Source: Ephydatia muelleri (Eukaryota; Porifera; Demospongiae; Spongillida; Spongillidae). Taken from it: a DNA stretch of 64,000 nt. Below the pieces are notes generated by a model, which worked only from the letters and a program-made list of their open reading frames with translations, was not told where the DNA came from and did not search any database. Shown piece after piece: positions 35,008 through 45,900 of the stretch (the stretch's first letter is position 1; the number at the start of each line of letters is the position of its first letter). The DNA lies in the NCBI GenBank assembly GCA_013339895.1, contig JABACO010000019.1:2528565-2592564 (forward strand), written 5' to 3'. A program made the translations under genes and the position numbers.

Positions 35008-36688
35008 TTGACAAAAGTGGATACTGAATTTCAGTAATTCGATTCAAGTCTTGCACAATGAAAGCATCGGTATAACACCTATTGGTCCGATCTGACTTCG
35101 GTGTATAGACTATATGGAATGAAAGCAGTACTTAAATCCATTATAAAGTAGACTATCTCTTCACAGCTGTCGTATTTAAAGTGAAGAAGTGCCCCAAAAG
35201 TGGATACTGAATTTCAGTACTTCGATTCCAGTCTTGCACAATGAAAGCATCGGTATGACTTCAGCTGGTTCGCTGTGACTTCGGTATGTTGGATATATTG
35301 AATGAAAGTAGAACTAAAATCCATTATAAAGTAGACTATCTCTTCACAGTTGTGGTATTGAAAGTGAAGAAGTACCGAAATAGTGGATACTGAATATCAG
35401 TACTTCGATTCAAGTCTAGCACAATGAAAGCATCAGTATAATACCTGTTGGTCCGATCTGACTTCAGTATATATATTGACTATTTTAAATGAAAGCAGTA
35501 CTATAAAATCCAGTAAAAAGTACACTATCTCATCACAGCTGTGGTACTGAAATTGAAGAAGTGCCCCAAAAGTGGATACTGAATTTCAGTACTTCGATTC
35601 AAGTCTTGCACAATGAAAGCATCTGTATAACACCTGTTGGTCCGATCTGGCATCGGCATGATGGATATATTGAATGAAAGTAGAAGTAAAATCCCTTGAA
35701 AAGTAGACAATCTCTTCACAGCTGTGGCATTAAAAGTGAAGAAGTGCCCCAATATTGGATACTAAATTTCAGTACGTCGATTCCACTCTTGCACAATAAA
35801 AGTATCAGTATGACCTCAGCTGGTTCGCTGTGACATCGGTATGTTGGAGATAGTGAATGAAAGTAGAACTAAAATCCCTTGAAAAGTAGACTATCTCTTC
35901 ACAGCTGTGGTATTGAAAGTAAAGAAGTGCCCCAATAGTGGATACTGAATTTCAGTACTTCGATTCCAGTCTTGCATTATGAAAGCATCAGTATAATACC
36001 TGTTGGTCCGATCTGACTTCGGTATATATATTGACTATTTTGAATGAAAGCAGTACTGTAATCCATTAAAAAGTAGACTATCTCTTCACAGCTGTGGTAT
36101 TGAAAGTGAAGAAGTGCCCCAATAGTGGATACTGAATTTCAGTACTTCGATTCAAGTCTTGCAAAATGAAAGCATCAGTATAATACCTGTTAGTCCGATC
36201 TGACTTCGGTACATATATTGACTATTTTGATAGAAAGCAGTACTAAAATCCAATAAAAAGTACACTATCGCTTCACAGCTGTGGTACTGAAATTGAAGAA
36301 GTGCCCCAATAGTGGATACTGAGTTTCAGTACTTCGATTCCAGTCTTGCACAATGAAAACATCGGTATGACTTCAGCTGGTTCGCCGGGACTTCGGTAAG
36401 TTGGAAATATTGAATGAAAGTAGAACTAAAATCCCTTAAAAAGTAGACTATCTCTTCACAGCTGTGGTATTGAAAGTGAAGAAATGCCCCAAAAGTCGAT
36501 ACTGAATTTCAGTGCATCTATTCAAGTCTTGCATAATGAAAGCATCAGTATAACACCTGTTGGTCCGATCTGACTTCGGTGTTTTGACCATTTTGAATGA
36601 CAGCAGTACGTAAATCCATTAACAAGTAGACTATCTCTTCACAGCTGTGACAGTAAAAGTGAAAATGTGCCCCAAAATTGGATACTAA
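35008..36688 (-). repeat. Satellite array, ~183 bp monomer, reverse orientation
   Basis: About nine monomers of the satellite at 1-6932, reversed. They belong to the diverged class also seen at 6620-6932. The monomer near 35750-35860 is the closest relative of the last one before copy L, sharing GTATGACCTCAGCTGGTTCG in complement. It has an uninterrupted version of the site into which the Gypsy element inserted. The array ends at the LTR of copy R. Confidence 0.95.
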
Positions 36689-36800
36689 TGTAATATCTTT
36701 AGACACAATCAAAGTAAGGTCATACAATCACTCAAGCTTCCATTCCCAACGTACAATGCGCATGCGCATACATGGCGTCTCACATCCTATACCTACAACA
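36689..36800 (-). repeat. 3' LTR of Gypsy family 1, copy R
   Basis: 112 bp. In element orientation it reads GGAAGCTTGAGTG where the 5' LTR reads GGTAGCTTCAGTG (two differences). The purine tract is the complement of 36801-36811. Confidence 0.95.
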
Positions 36801-36839
36801 TTCCTCCCCACTAAATTGTCAACATCACATCCTAGATTT

Positions 36840-37073
36840 TCAATATCTCTGAGGGGGTTTTCTTATCCTTTGTGGGTATCGACGAGTGGGTGGTATTTCC
36901 TGGTCAGGTGTTGACATTTCTTGCTCCAAGGAAGGTGATGGTGATGTATTAGCTCCCTCCTCATTGGGTAGTGGCAGTATTGCAGGGGCCTCCCTTGGAG
37001 GTAGACTGACAACATTAGGGACCGGGTTTTCGCTGATACCGTCCATTTCAGATGGTGTTTCTTCAGATATCAT
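36840..37073 (-). CDS. Pol C-terminal tail ORF, copy R
   Basis: 77 residues, the same protein as 10277-10510, with the same ATGA overlap to the gag-pol stop. Keeping the overlap in both copies argues against a random recent frameshift in one of them. Confidence 0.6.
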   Translation of the reverse strand: MISEETPSEMDGISENPVPNVVSLPPREAPAILPLPNEEGANTSPSPSLEQEMSTPDQEIPPTRRYPQRIRKPPQRY

Positions 37074-40000
37074 CCTGTGATCTCTGGTGCTCTCTGTTTC
37101 TCATGACGTTTCCACACTTCCCCACCAGTAATTTGCACAACATAAGACAGTGGTCCTTGTCGTCCAATCACCACACCAGGGACCCACTTTGGACCATCCC
37201 GCAAATTACGTAACATCACCCGCTGGCCCACTAAAAATTCTCTTGCCTTTGCATGCAAATCATGCATGGCTTTTTGCCGCGACACATTCTTTGCCACTCG
37301 AGATTCTATATCAGGGTGCAGTAAATCCAATCGAGTGCGAATTTTTCTGTTCATCAATAGCTCACATGGAGCCACATTAGTCGTTGCATGCGGTGTAGTG
37401 CGATAGGCTAACAGGAAACCAGCCAAGCGATGTTGAAAAGTTCTCCCGATATCTTTGGTGCGCCTCAGTGCATTCTTCAAAGTCTGCACAAATCGTTCAG
37501 CAAGGCCATTTGATGAGGGATGATACGGCGCACACCGTGTGTGTTGAACACCATTCTCCTTCATAAACCGTTGGAACTCCTTCGACACAAACTGTGGCCC
37601 ATTATCCGAGACCAACTGATCAGGCAATCCATGTACAGCAAACAAGCCTCTTAAAGCTTGAATAGTCAATTCTGAAGTGGTCGAAGTCATCTCAATTACT
37701 TCCGGCCACTTAGAATGAGCATCTACAACCACCATCAACACGCGCTTCTCAACTGGACCAGCAAAGTCAACATGAATACGTTGCCATGGTTTAGCCGGCC
37801 ACAGCCAGGGGTGTAACGGAGCTACACTTGGTGCATTTTTAACGCTCTGACATGGCAAACATGATGCTACCAGCTGCTCCACCTCACGATCCAACCCTGG
37901 CCACCAAACATAACTCCGTGCCAGAGCCTTAATACGACAGATGCCAGCATGATCCTTGTGTAGTTCCTCCAGAATAGGGGCTTGCAGTCTCTTCGGTATA
38001 ACCACTCGTGTTCCCCACAATACACAGTCATCCTGTAGTGTTAACTCCAATTTTCTAGCCACATACGGCTTGAGCTCATCCGAAACTGCAACCGGCGGCC
38101 AACCATTCCTAATACACTGCACCACCTGACCAAGAACCGGGTCATGATTAGTAGCTGTTTTCAACTGTTGATATGTAACAGGCAATGTTTCTAACTGAGT
38201 CATATTGTACACCTCCACATCCCTAGTGCCTTCCTCTTCCATAGGAGCACCAACAATAGGTAGCTTAGATAGAGCATCTGCATTTCCGTGACACTCTGAC
38301 TGTCTATACCGTATGTCATATTGGTACGCTGACAGTAGCAGGGCCCAACGTTGCATCCTAGCAGCCGCTAGGGGAGGAATCCCTATGTGTGAACCCAATA
38401 CAGTAGTCAGTGGTTTATGGTCAGTCAACAAAGTGAACTGGCGACCATACAGAAACTGATGAAATTTTTTTACTCCAAACACCAAGGCCAGTGCCTCCTT
38501 CTCCAGTTGAGCATAGTTCTCTTCAGATCTGGTTAGTGTACGAGATGCAAAGGCTATTGGCTTTTCTTCTCCACTGGGTAACCTATGTGAGATCACTGCT
38601 CCTACTCCGTAGCTAGAAGCATCCGCAGCCAACACTAGAGGAAGATCTGTGTCATAGTGCACCAACACACTATATGCTTGTAATGCCTCTTTGGCCTTCT
38701 CAAATGCTTGACGACACTGGGCTGACCACTGCCATTTCACTCCCGACCGCAGCAATCCATTTAACGGATGCAGTAAGGTAGCCAAGTTAGGAATGAACTT
38801 TCCGTAATAATTGAGCATTCCTAAAAACGATCTTAGTTCCTGGGTATTCTGTGGAGGGGGTGCCTGCACTATGGCTTCTGTTAAGGTGGGTGACTTGTGC
38901 AATCCTTCTGCATCAATTACGTGTCCTAAATACGTGACCTTCTTAGCCAGGAACACACTTTTCTCCTTGTTCATCCGCACTCCATGTTGTTGAAGCCGAT
39001 GCAACACTGCCTCCAAGTTGTCAAGGTGAGCTTCAATGGTGGCTCCAGTCACCAAGATGTCATCCAAGTAACACACAACATTTGGAATTCCTTGAAGCAT
39101 AGTATCCATTACTCTTTGAAATATAGCGGGTGCTGAAGCAACTCCAAAGGTAAGGCGCTTATATCGGTATAAGCCTTGATGTGTGTTGACTGTCAAATAC
39201 TGTTGAGATTCCTTATCCAGCAGCAACTGCTGATAGGCCTGTGACAAGTCTATTTTAGAAAATGCGGTCCCTCCAGCTAGTGAAGCAAATATATCTTCTG
39301 GTTTTGGAAGTGGATACTGATCCACTTCCAGTGCCGGGTTGACTGTCACCTTATAGTCCCCACAAATTCGAAACGTTCCATCCTTCTTGGGAACTGGCAC
39401 TATAGGAGTAGCCCAATCACTGTGCATTACTCTTTCCACAATTCCTTCTTTCTCCAACCGATCCAATTCCTCTCCAACACGTTGCTTAATTGAAAATGGT
39501 ACCGATCTGGCTTTGCAGAACTTGGGATGAGCATCAGCCTTGACTGTCAGCTTCGCCTTGACCCCTTGAATAGCCCCCATTGCTGGCTTAAACAACTCTT
39601 CATACTTCCTCATAAGAGCTTCCAATCGCCCATTCTTTTCCATCAATACATGATTCACCATTGACCAATCCAGCTTTAACTGTCTCATCCAATCTCGGCC
39701 TAATAAGGTAGGTCCATCTGTATTCACTACAAATAATGACAGAGTCCTAGTTTGGTTCTTATACTTGACTTGCACCGAAATAGTACCCAAGACTGTTATC
39801 TGCTCTGCCGTATAAGTACGCAGTCGTACCCTGGTGTTCTGTGGCTTCAAATATGGAAATAGCTCTTGGCGAACCCTTTCTGGAATTATAGAGACCGCTG
39901 CCCCAGTATCAATCTCCATCGGTAGAATCACCCCATTTACCTGTAGTGAAACTGAAATGGGCTCTCCAAATGGGCCATCGCCATTTACCACATACACTGT

Positions 40001-40279
40001 CTGTACTCCCACCTCCTCTGCTATGACAAATGGCTTCGGATCATAGTGCGCTTTTAATAGAGCTTTCAGTTCTGCAAAGGACTTATCCTTTGGTTGGTCC
40101 GGTGCCACTAGACTCCTTAGCACTGCGTACGTCTTCGCGCCAATCACACTCAACAAGATAGCCACCTTTTTTTCATTTGCGATATCGTTGGCTCCGAAGT
40201 AAAGCTCCACCCGCTCGAGGTACGCCGAAATACGCTCATCTTCAACTACAAACTCTGAAATACGGCCAAACGTGGGCAT
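37070..40279 (-). CDS. Gag-deleted Gag-Pol polyprotein, Gypsy family 1 (copy R)
   Basis: An uninterrupted 1069-residue ORF with truncated gag, DTGA protease, YLDD reverse transcriptase, RNase H and HHCC plus D,D,E integrase in the same order as copy L. It differs from copy L at one residue in the integrase zinc domain. The same in-frame gag deletion is present, so the deletion predates the separation of the copies or was spread by gene conversion. Confidence 0.93.
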   Translation of the reverse strand: MPTFGRISEFVVEDERISAYLERVELYFGANDIANEKKVAILLSVIGAKTYAVLRSLVAPDQPKDKSFAELKALLKAHYDPKPFVIAEEVGVQTVYVVNGDGPFGEPISVSLQVNGVILPMEIDTGAAVSIIPERVRQELFPYLKPQNTRVRLRTYTAEQITVLGTISVQVKYKNQTRTLSLFVVNTDGPTLLGRDWMRQLKLDWSMVNHVLMEKNGRLEALMRKYEELFKPAMGAIQGVKAKLTVKADAHPKFCKARSVPFSIKQRVGEELDRLEKEGIVERVMHSDWATPIVPVPKKDGTFRICGDYKVTVNPALEVDQYPLPKPEDIFASLAGGTAFSKIDLSQAYQQLLLDKESQQYLTVNTHQGLYRYKRLTFGVASAPAIFQRVMDTMLQGIPNVVCYLDDILVTGATIEAHLDNLEAVLHRLQQHGVRMNKEKSVFLAKKVTYLGHVIDAEGLHKSPTLTEAIVQAPPPQNTQELRSFLGMLNYYGKFIPNLATLLHPLNGLLRSGVKWQWSAQCRQAFEKAKEALQAYSVLVHYDTDLPLVLAADASSYGVGAVISHRLPSGEEKPIAFASRTLTRSEENYAQLEKEALALVFGVKKFHQFLYGRQFTLLTDHKPLTTVLGSHIGIPPLAAARMQRWALLLSAYQYDIRYRQSECHGNADALSKLPIVGAPMEEEGTRDVEVYNMTQLETLPVTYQQLKTATNHDPVLGQVVQCIRNGWPPVAVSDELKPYVARKLELTLQDDCVLWGTRVVIPKRLQAPILEELHKDHAGICRIKALARSYVWWPGLDREVEQLVASCLPCQSVKNAPSVAPLHPWLWPAKPWQRIHVDFAGPVEKRVLMVVVDAHSKWPEVIEMTSTTSELTIQALRGLFAVHGLPDQLVSDNGPQFVSKEFQRFMKENGVQHTRCAPYHPSSNGLAERFVQTLKNALRRTKDIGRTFQHRLAGFLLAYRTTPHATTNVAPCELLMNRKIRTRLDLLHPDIESRVAKNVSRQKAMHDLHAKAREFLVGQRVMLRNLRDGPKWVPGVVIGRQGPLSYVVQITGGEVWKRHEKQRAPEITG

Positions 40280-40305
40280 TTTACCAATCCCACCCTCGTC
40301 GCCAA

Positions 40306-40417
40306 TGTAATATCTTTAGACACAATCAAAGTAAGGTCATACAATCACTGAAGCTACCATTCCCAACGTACAATGCGCATGCGCATACATGGCGTCTCAC
40401 ATCCTATACCTACAACA
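40306..40417 (-). repeat. 5' LTR of Gypsy family 1, copy R
   Basis: 112 bp, matching the 5' LTR of copy L at the one site that separates the LTRs. The tRNA-Ser(GCU) type primer site lies just inside, on the complement of about 40288-40304. Confidence 0.95.
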
Positions 40418-40459
40418 ATAGTCACCTTTTAAAGTGGAAGAGTGCAAGCTGTTTTGCAG

Positions 40460-41087
40460 CTCTCTGCTTCGTGAACCCTCTGATGACGCTATACAGGTTT
40501 GTGTATGTTTGTTTATCTCTATTATAAATTCACCACAGAATTTCTCGTCAAAAGATGGCAGTACCCGCAGTGCTATCACCTCAAGTTGTGCGAGATGAAA
40601 AGCACAAGGTCGATGAGGCACTTCGGTACATCAAAGCGAAGCTGGCTGAAGCCAGGACACTAGAAAGAAGAAAAGTTTGCTGCTCTTTAATGATACATAC
40701 CAGCACAGTACAATTATCTATTCCATGCAGTGCCTCGGAAAACATCCATACCTTAGGCATAAATTTATGCCAACCAGGAATCTAGCTACAAGTATTGTTC
40801 AAAGTATGGTGATGGTGACCTTCTGGATGTTTACTGCCGCCATCTGGCTTTATTTGTAATCTATTTTGTTTAAAACTGTTGCAGGAATTTTATGTTTAGT
40901 TTTATTGCAGCGACTGTTTATTCGACACTGCACCAATTTCAAGATTGCAAATCATGTTGAGTTTCGCTTATGGATAGGGCTTTACTACTCAGATATGGAT
41001 GAAGAGAAATGGGAGAATGTGATGCAGGATGACAGCACATATGACTATCCAACTTTTGGCCATGGGATGGAGAATGTGACTGAGTAA
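40460..41087 (+). CDS. Small spliced gene, 3' part; function unknown
   Basis: Three exon-like blocks: 40460-40496 (after TTTTGCAG, ending TACAG|GTTTGT), 40539-40674 (after CACCACAG, ending AAAA|GTTTGC) and 40911-41087 (after TTATTGCAG, to TAA). They join in one open frame. An ATG at 40555 (MAVPAVLSPQ) may be the start. The middle block is a charged helix (KVDEALRYIKAKLAEA). The last has VEFRLWIGLYYSDMDEEKW. The first intron would be only 42 nt. Between blocks two and three an open stretch, 40677-40810 (HSTIIYSMQCLGKHPYLRHK), also looks coding but is out of frame, so a frameshift or a missed splice is possible. It may continue the exon now at 10702-11076. Confidence 0.45.
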
Positions 41088-42115
41088 TTATTTTGGATAC
41101 TAACCTCATTTGTTACTCACTGGACAGCGCCTTATTTATACCACATTTATTGCATCATCATCATCATCTCATTTATACATCTTCCTGTAACCTTGATTCG
41201 ATTTTTTTTTAATTCCATGATTTTAATTTCTATTTTTGTACAAGTCTCATATAATTTGAGTCAGATTGTCAATACGTACTTGACTTGCCTGATCACGCTC
41301 CAAATTTCCCAGCTGCAGAGCACCGTGTAGTATCGCTGCATGTTATCGGGGCCCAAATATTAATATTATAATTATTGTACGACAACGCAAGCGATTCAGG
41401 GACAAAAACCGCGCATGAACCATACGTGAATGCAAATTCATTGCAAATTACCATTCGCTATAACAATCCAGGTGATTCACACCTGATATGTACGGTCTGA
41501 ATCCGAGCCTTTTGGAGATCACCCCTGCTACGTCTGTAATATCACAACCGTAACGCCCGAGATCATATTATCACGAGAGATTCATAAGCGTGTAGAACTG
41601 GTTGTGTACATGTATGTGTGTACACTTTTTTGGAACTCTTTTATGACCATCTGGGCTGTGTATTGGAATGTACAATTAAGTTAAAGACTAAACTTAACTT
41701 CACTCTCTCCTCCTCTCTCTCCTCTTTCTCTCCCCCCTTTCTCTCCATTTCTTCTGCCAAATAATGCACTTAAATTATGAATGCGTGTTCATGTGAATAT
41801 CCGGCCCGTGTATTGATTTGCAAATAACAATTTGCCGACAGCTTCATACATTAACTTTGTCTTTCATACCAGACTGGTTAAGCATAAGGTGGATTTTGTG
41901 TCGTTCTTCAAATGACTTTGTACCATAGTAAACGAATGTTCGGATATTTCAGTAAGTAGTTCGACTCGTTACAGTGTTTCCATATTAAGCATTCGTTTTT
42001 ATAGCAATTAAAAATCTTGACAGCTTATGAATAAATCATTGCGCACAGACGTGTTTTTCTTTTGCTGAAATTACGGTTCCTAACATCTCCCCGCCCCCCC
42101 CCCCCCCCCCCCCCC
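41088..42115. other. Intergenic DNA
   Basis: No gene seen. It holds a CT-rich low-complexity run (about 41701-41757) and a 22-base poly-C tract (42094-42115) next to the MITE. Confidence 0.6.
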
Positions 42116-42386
42116 AGTCTCGTACCCAGATCCATGTTTTCACAGCTGCGGGTGGATTACATCACCGCTACGTGTAGAGTGGGTCTGGTAAAGTCCTGTA
42201 CCAGCAATTATATAATACGTCGTAAGACGCAGTATGAATGTCATTATACGCACGTCAACTATTTAACCGTTCATATACGTTACGTCATGTTGTTTGGATC
42301 CGAAAATGGGTCGACTCGTTTTTACGTAGCGGTCCGGTGATGTAATCCACCCGCAGCTGTGAAAACATGGGTTTGGGTACGAGACT
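42116..42386. mobile_element. MITE-like 271 bp inverted-repeat element between poly-C tracts
   Basis: The ends are AGTCTCGTACCCAGATCC and its near complement GGTTTGGGTACGAGACT. The inverted similarity runs about 55-60 bp inward (CATGTTTTCACAGCTGCGGG on the left). No coding capacity. Poly-C tracts of 22 and 19 bases abut the two ends, so a target duplication cannot be recognised. Confidence 0.8.
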
Positions 42387-42502
42387 ACCCCCCCCCCCCC
42401 CCCCCCGCGATCAATTTGTTGTTGTGAAATATGAGGGGTTTTTTCCCCTGTGAATAAAATGCATGCTTATACTATGAAATTAGCTAATCACGCTGGATAT
42501 TG

Positions 42503-42587
42503 CACCTATTTTACAGCTCTCATGTCTTTTCACAAAGTCAGACTAGAGTCAAGCTCAACAGTCTTCTTTACCCGCTGATTTTGCCAG

Positions 42588-42628
<41 letters not shown>

Positions 42629-42638
42629 AATCTCGTTG

Positions 42639-42697
<59 letters not shown>

Positions 42698-42712
42698 CCG
42701 CCGTTTACCCGC
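42503..42712 (-). pseudogene. 28S rRNA gene fragment, part 2 (degenerate)
   Basis: On the minus strand this reads as the conserved 28S core around CTCTCTTAAGGTAGCC, CGTCATCTAATTAGTGACGC and GAACGGGCCTGGCAAAATC, and runs on past GACTCTAGTCTGAC. Compared with canonical metazoan 28S it lacks about 9 nt after CGGCGG (the GAGTAACTA segment) and about 9 nt after GAGATTC. It also has scattered changes, so it is not a functional gene. It is joined to 47224-47538 across the Gypsy family 3 insertion. The TTAAGG|TAGCC site used by R2-type elements lies here, near 42680-42697. Confidence 0.92.
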
Positions 42713-42982
42713 TGTGAAGTACTGGAATACCCGCGCTCGTGACCCAATGACAGCCTGTTTAGGAATCAATATCAGCTTAGAGCTGCGATAAGAATCACAC
42801 AGCTATAGGCACACAAATAACATCAGTTCGCGCCTTCGTCCATCCGTAAGGTATGCCAGCCTCCAAATGATCTGGTCTTCCTCTGCTCAGCGGTAGCTTT
42901 AAGTACCTCCGATAAATCTTCTAGAATGTTCTCAAGGGTTAAACTAGGCAATTACAATTACACAATAAATGACAATACTACA
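42713..42982 (-). repeat. 3' LTR of Gypsy family 3
   Basis: 270 bp, the same sequence as 46954-47223. In element orientation it starts TGTAGTATTGTC and ends CTTCACA. Confidence 0.95.
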
Positions 42983-42993
42983 CTTCTCCCCCT

Positions 42994-45900
42994 TTAGAAT
43001 CTATCTGGGGGACGATGATGGCGTGTTGAACGTCGGAGCACTGGTGCAGGTGGGGGTGGTTCCACTGCATCCATTGGGACCATCTGTTCTTGATCCACTT
43101 CCCCTGGAGGTAGTGCTGGCACTGGTAGAGTATCTAACACTGGTGGTAATGGGTCATCATCATCATCTTCTATGTCACTATCATCATTGTTAATTCCCTT
43201 CTCCCCCCCTGTTCTGGCACGCACATGATCACTATGATAGCGTGCTTCCTGTCCACCCTTAACCTTCACTATCAAGTTTAAAGGTCCTAACAACTTGACC
43301 ACCACCCCCGGAAGCCACTTAGGGGACCCTCTATGATTCACCACATAAACCTCATCTCCAACTTGAAAGGTTCTAGACTGGACATGTTAGTCATGGTTTG
43401 TCTTCTGCCTCTCCTGACTCTGCTGTACCCGCTGTGCCACACTAGGAAAAAGGAAATCCAAGTGAGATCTTGGACAACGCCCCATTAACAACTCTGCTGG
43501 CGGCTGCCCAGTAGTTGAGTGTGGTGTCAGCCTGTATTGGAAAAGGAATCGGGCTAATCTGGTTTCTAAATCCCCTGTGGTCTTCTTAAGCGCTTCCTTT
43601 ACAGTTTGCACTGCATGCTCAGCCAACCCATTACTGGCTGGGTGATAGGGGGCACTTTTCACATGCCTAAACCCATTCAGCTTGACAAAGGTCTGGAATT
43701 GTGCACTTGTGAATGCTGACCCGTTGTCTGAGACCAATACTTCAGGCAGCCCATGGGTTGAAAAGACATGTCGTAAGACCCATAAAGCTTGTTCTGCCGA
43801 GGGTGAGCTGACAATAGAGGCCTCTAGCCATTTTGAGTGAGCGTCAACAATTACCATCAGGGTCTTACCTAAAAATGGCCCCGCAAAATCCACATGCAAC
43901 CGTACCCAAGGCTTAGTTGGCCACTCCCAAGGATGTAAGGGGACTTTAGGAGGAGATTTCCGACTACTTTGACAAGCTACACATTCTTTCACCTTGCTCT
44001 CCAGTTGAGAGTCTAACCCTGGCCACCAGACCACACCCCTCGCCAATGCTTTCATCCTGGAGATCCCAGGATGCCCTTCATGCAGCAACCTAACCACAGC
44101 CTCTCTACCAGCAGATGGTACCACCACCCGTGAGCCCCAAAGGACACACCCATCTTCTACGCTTAGCTCATGTTTACGCTGTTCATACGGTTGGAAATCC
44201 ACTCCCTCCTGCTGTTGCCATCCATGGAGAACCATTCTTCTCACCCAGGAGAGAACCGGATCCCTATCCGTCCATGACTTTATGGTAGTGGCTGATACTG
44301 CTGAGCCCATGTCTGAAAGTGCCTCCATCATCAGGACAGTATCCCCTGGCACGGGAACACTGCTTGGACTTTCCCTCAGTGGAAGTCTGCTTAGGCCATC
44401 AGCATTAGAGTTTTCTTTCCCTGCCCTGAACACTATCCGATAGTTGTACGCGCTCAAAAAGTCAGAGCCCACCTCTGTATCCTAGCAGATGCCATCGTTG
44501 GTACTGGCTTATCTTCCTTAAAGAGAAACTGCAAAGGTTTATGATCAGAATGCACCACAAATTTCCGCCCATACAAGTACTGGTGGAATTTCTTGACCCC
44601 AAAGACTATTGCTAATCCCTCTTTTTCTAACTGAGAATACTTTTTCTCTGCAGGAGCTAGTGAACGAGAAGCATATGCGATGGGTTTATCTGACCCATCC
44701 TCACATACATGGGACAGAACAGCTCCTAGCCCATAAGGTGAAGCATCACATGAAAGTGCAAGCTGTAACGTAGGGTCAAAATGCACCAGCAGGGTGTCCG
44801 ATGTAAGTTGTGACTTGGCTATACAAAAAGCCTTTTCCTGTTCTCTCCCCCAATGCCATACCTGTCCCTTACTTAGCATCTTGTACAAGGGTGCCAAAGT
44901 GCTCGATAAGTGGGGTAAAAACTTATCATAATAGTTCAACAATCCCAGAAATGATTTCAGCTGGCTTAGATCTCGAGGAGTTGGCGCATCTCTGATAGCT
45001 CTCAGTTTCTCCTCCGTTGGTTGAATACCATTTCCCGAGATACGATACCCCAGGTACTCTACACTTGGCAGCAAGAATTGGCACTTTGACTCCTTCAGCC
45101 TTATTCCCACTTCTTCCAGCCTTGTCAACACCTGCTCTAGTATCTGAAGATGCTCTGACTCAGAGGTTCCCGTTACCAGAATGTCATCAAGATACGCATG
45201 CACATAAGGTATCCCCTTCAAAATACCCTCCATTGTACGTTGAAAAATGGCTGGGGCGGAGGACACCCCAAATGGCAAGCGATTATAGCAAAACAGACCT
45301 TTGTGTGTGGAAATCGTAGCTAGCTTCCTGGATTCCTCATCCAGTTGCAGCTGTAGATAAGCATGTGCCAGGTCTAATTTGGAGAAAACCTTTCCTTTTT
45401 CCAGTCCTGCAAGTAAATCGTCTATGCGTGGCAGGGGATAAGATTCCACATTAGCAACCCGATTGATTGTTACTTTATAATCCCCACATATCCTGATACT
45501 CCCGTCACCCTTCACCAGTGGTACAACTGGAGTAGCCCAGTCAGAGAATTTGATAGCCTCAATGATACCTGTTTTCTCAAGCCTCTCCAGCTCTTGCTCA
45601 ACTCTTCCACGTAAGGCATGTGGTACTGACCGAGGTCTGAAAAAACGTGGTGTTGCAGAGGGATCCACGTAGAGCTTTACCGTCACCCCCTTCACCAAGC
45701 CTAGTTCATCTTTGAAGAGTTCAGAGTGACGTGATAATAGCTTCTGAATGTGGTTGTCCATGCCTACATGTATAGAAGTGTGAAAAATGCCCAGGTTTGG
45801 CTTTAATTTATACAGCCAATCTCTCCCCATAAGCGATGGCCCACTTCCAGCAACCACCAGAAGGTTCAGGGACATAGTGGTGCCACCATAACACACTGCA

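Larger units (their letters stand above)
36689..40417 (-). mobile_element. Ty3/Gypsy LTR retrotransposon, family 1, copy R
   Basis: 3729 bp, the inverted counterpart of 6933-10663. The two encoded polyproteins differ at one residue (Gln in L, Arg in R, in the stretch LKALA-x-SYVWW), and R lacks a 2 bp TA present in L after the tail ORF. LTRs are 112 bp. The flanks are ACTAA on the left (36684-36688) and ATAGT on the right (40418-40422). They do not match each other but pair with those of copy L. Confidence 0.95.

Noticed and set aside
33731-35011. Series of 94-138 codon ORFs with repeating SSFASYRH-type protein
   Set aside because: They follow the ~110 bp minisatellite; period near a multiple of three and lack of stops create open frames. 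No start context or splice evidence.
35525-36727. ORFs of 60-75 codons in the reversed satellite
   Set aside because: Same cause as in the left array: chance loss of the monomer stop.
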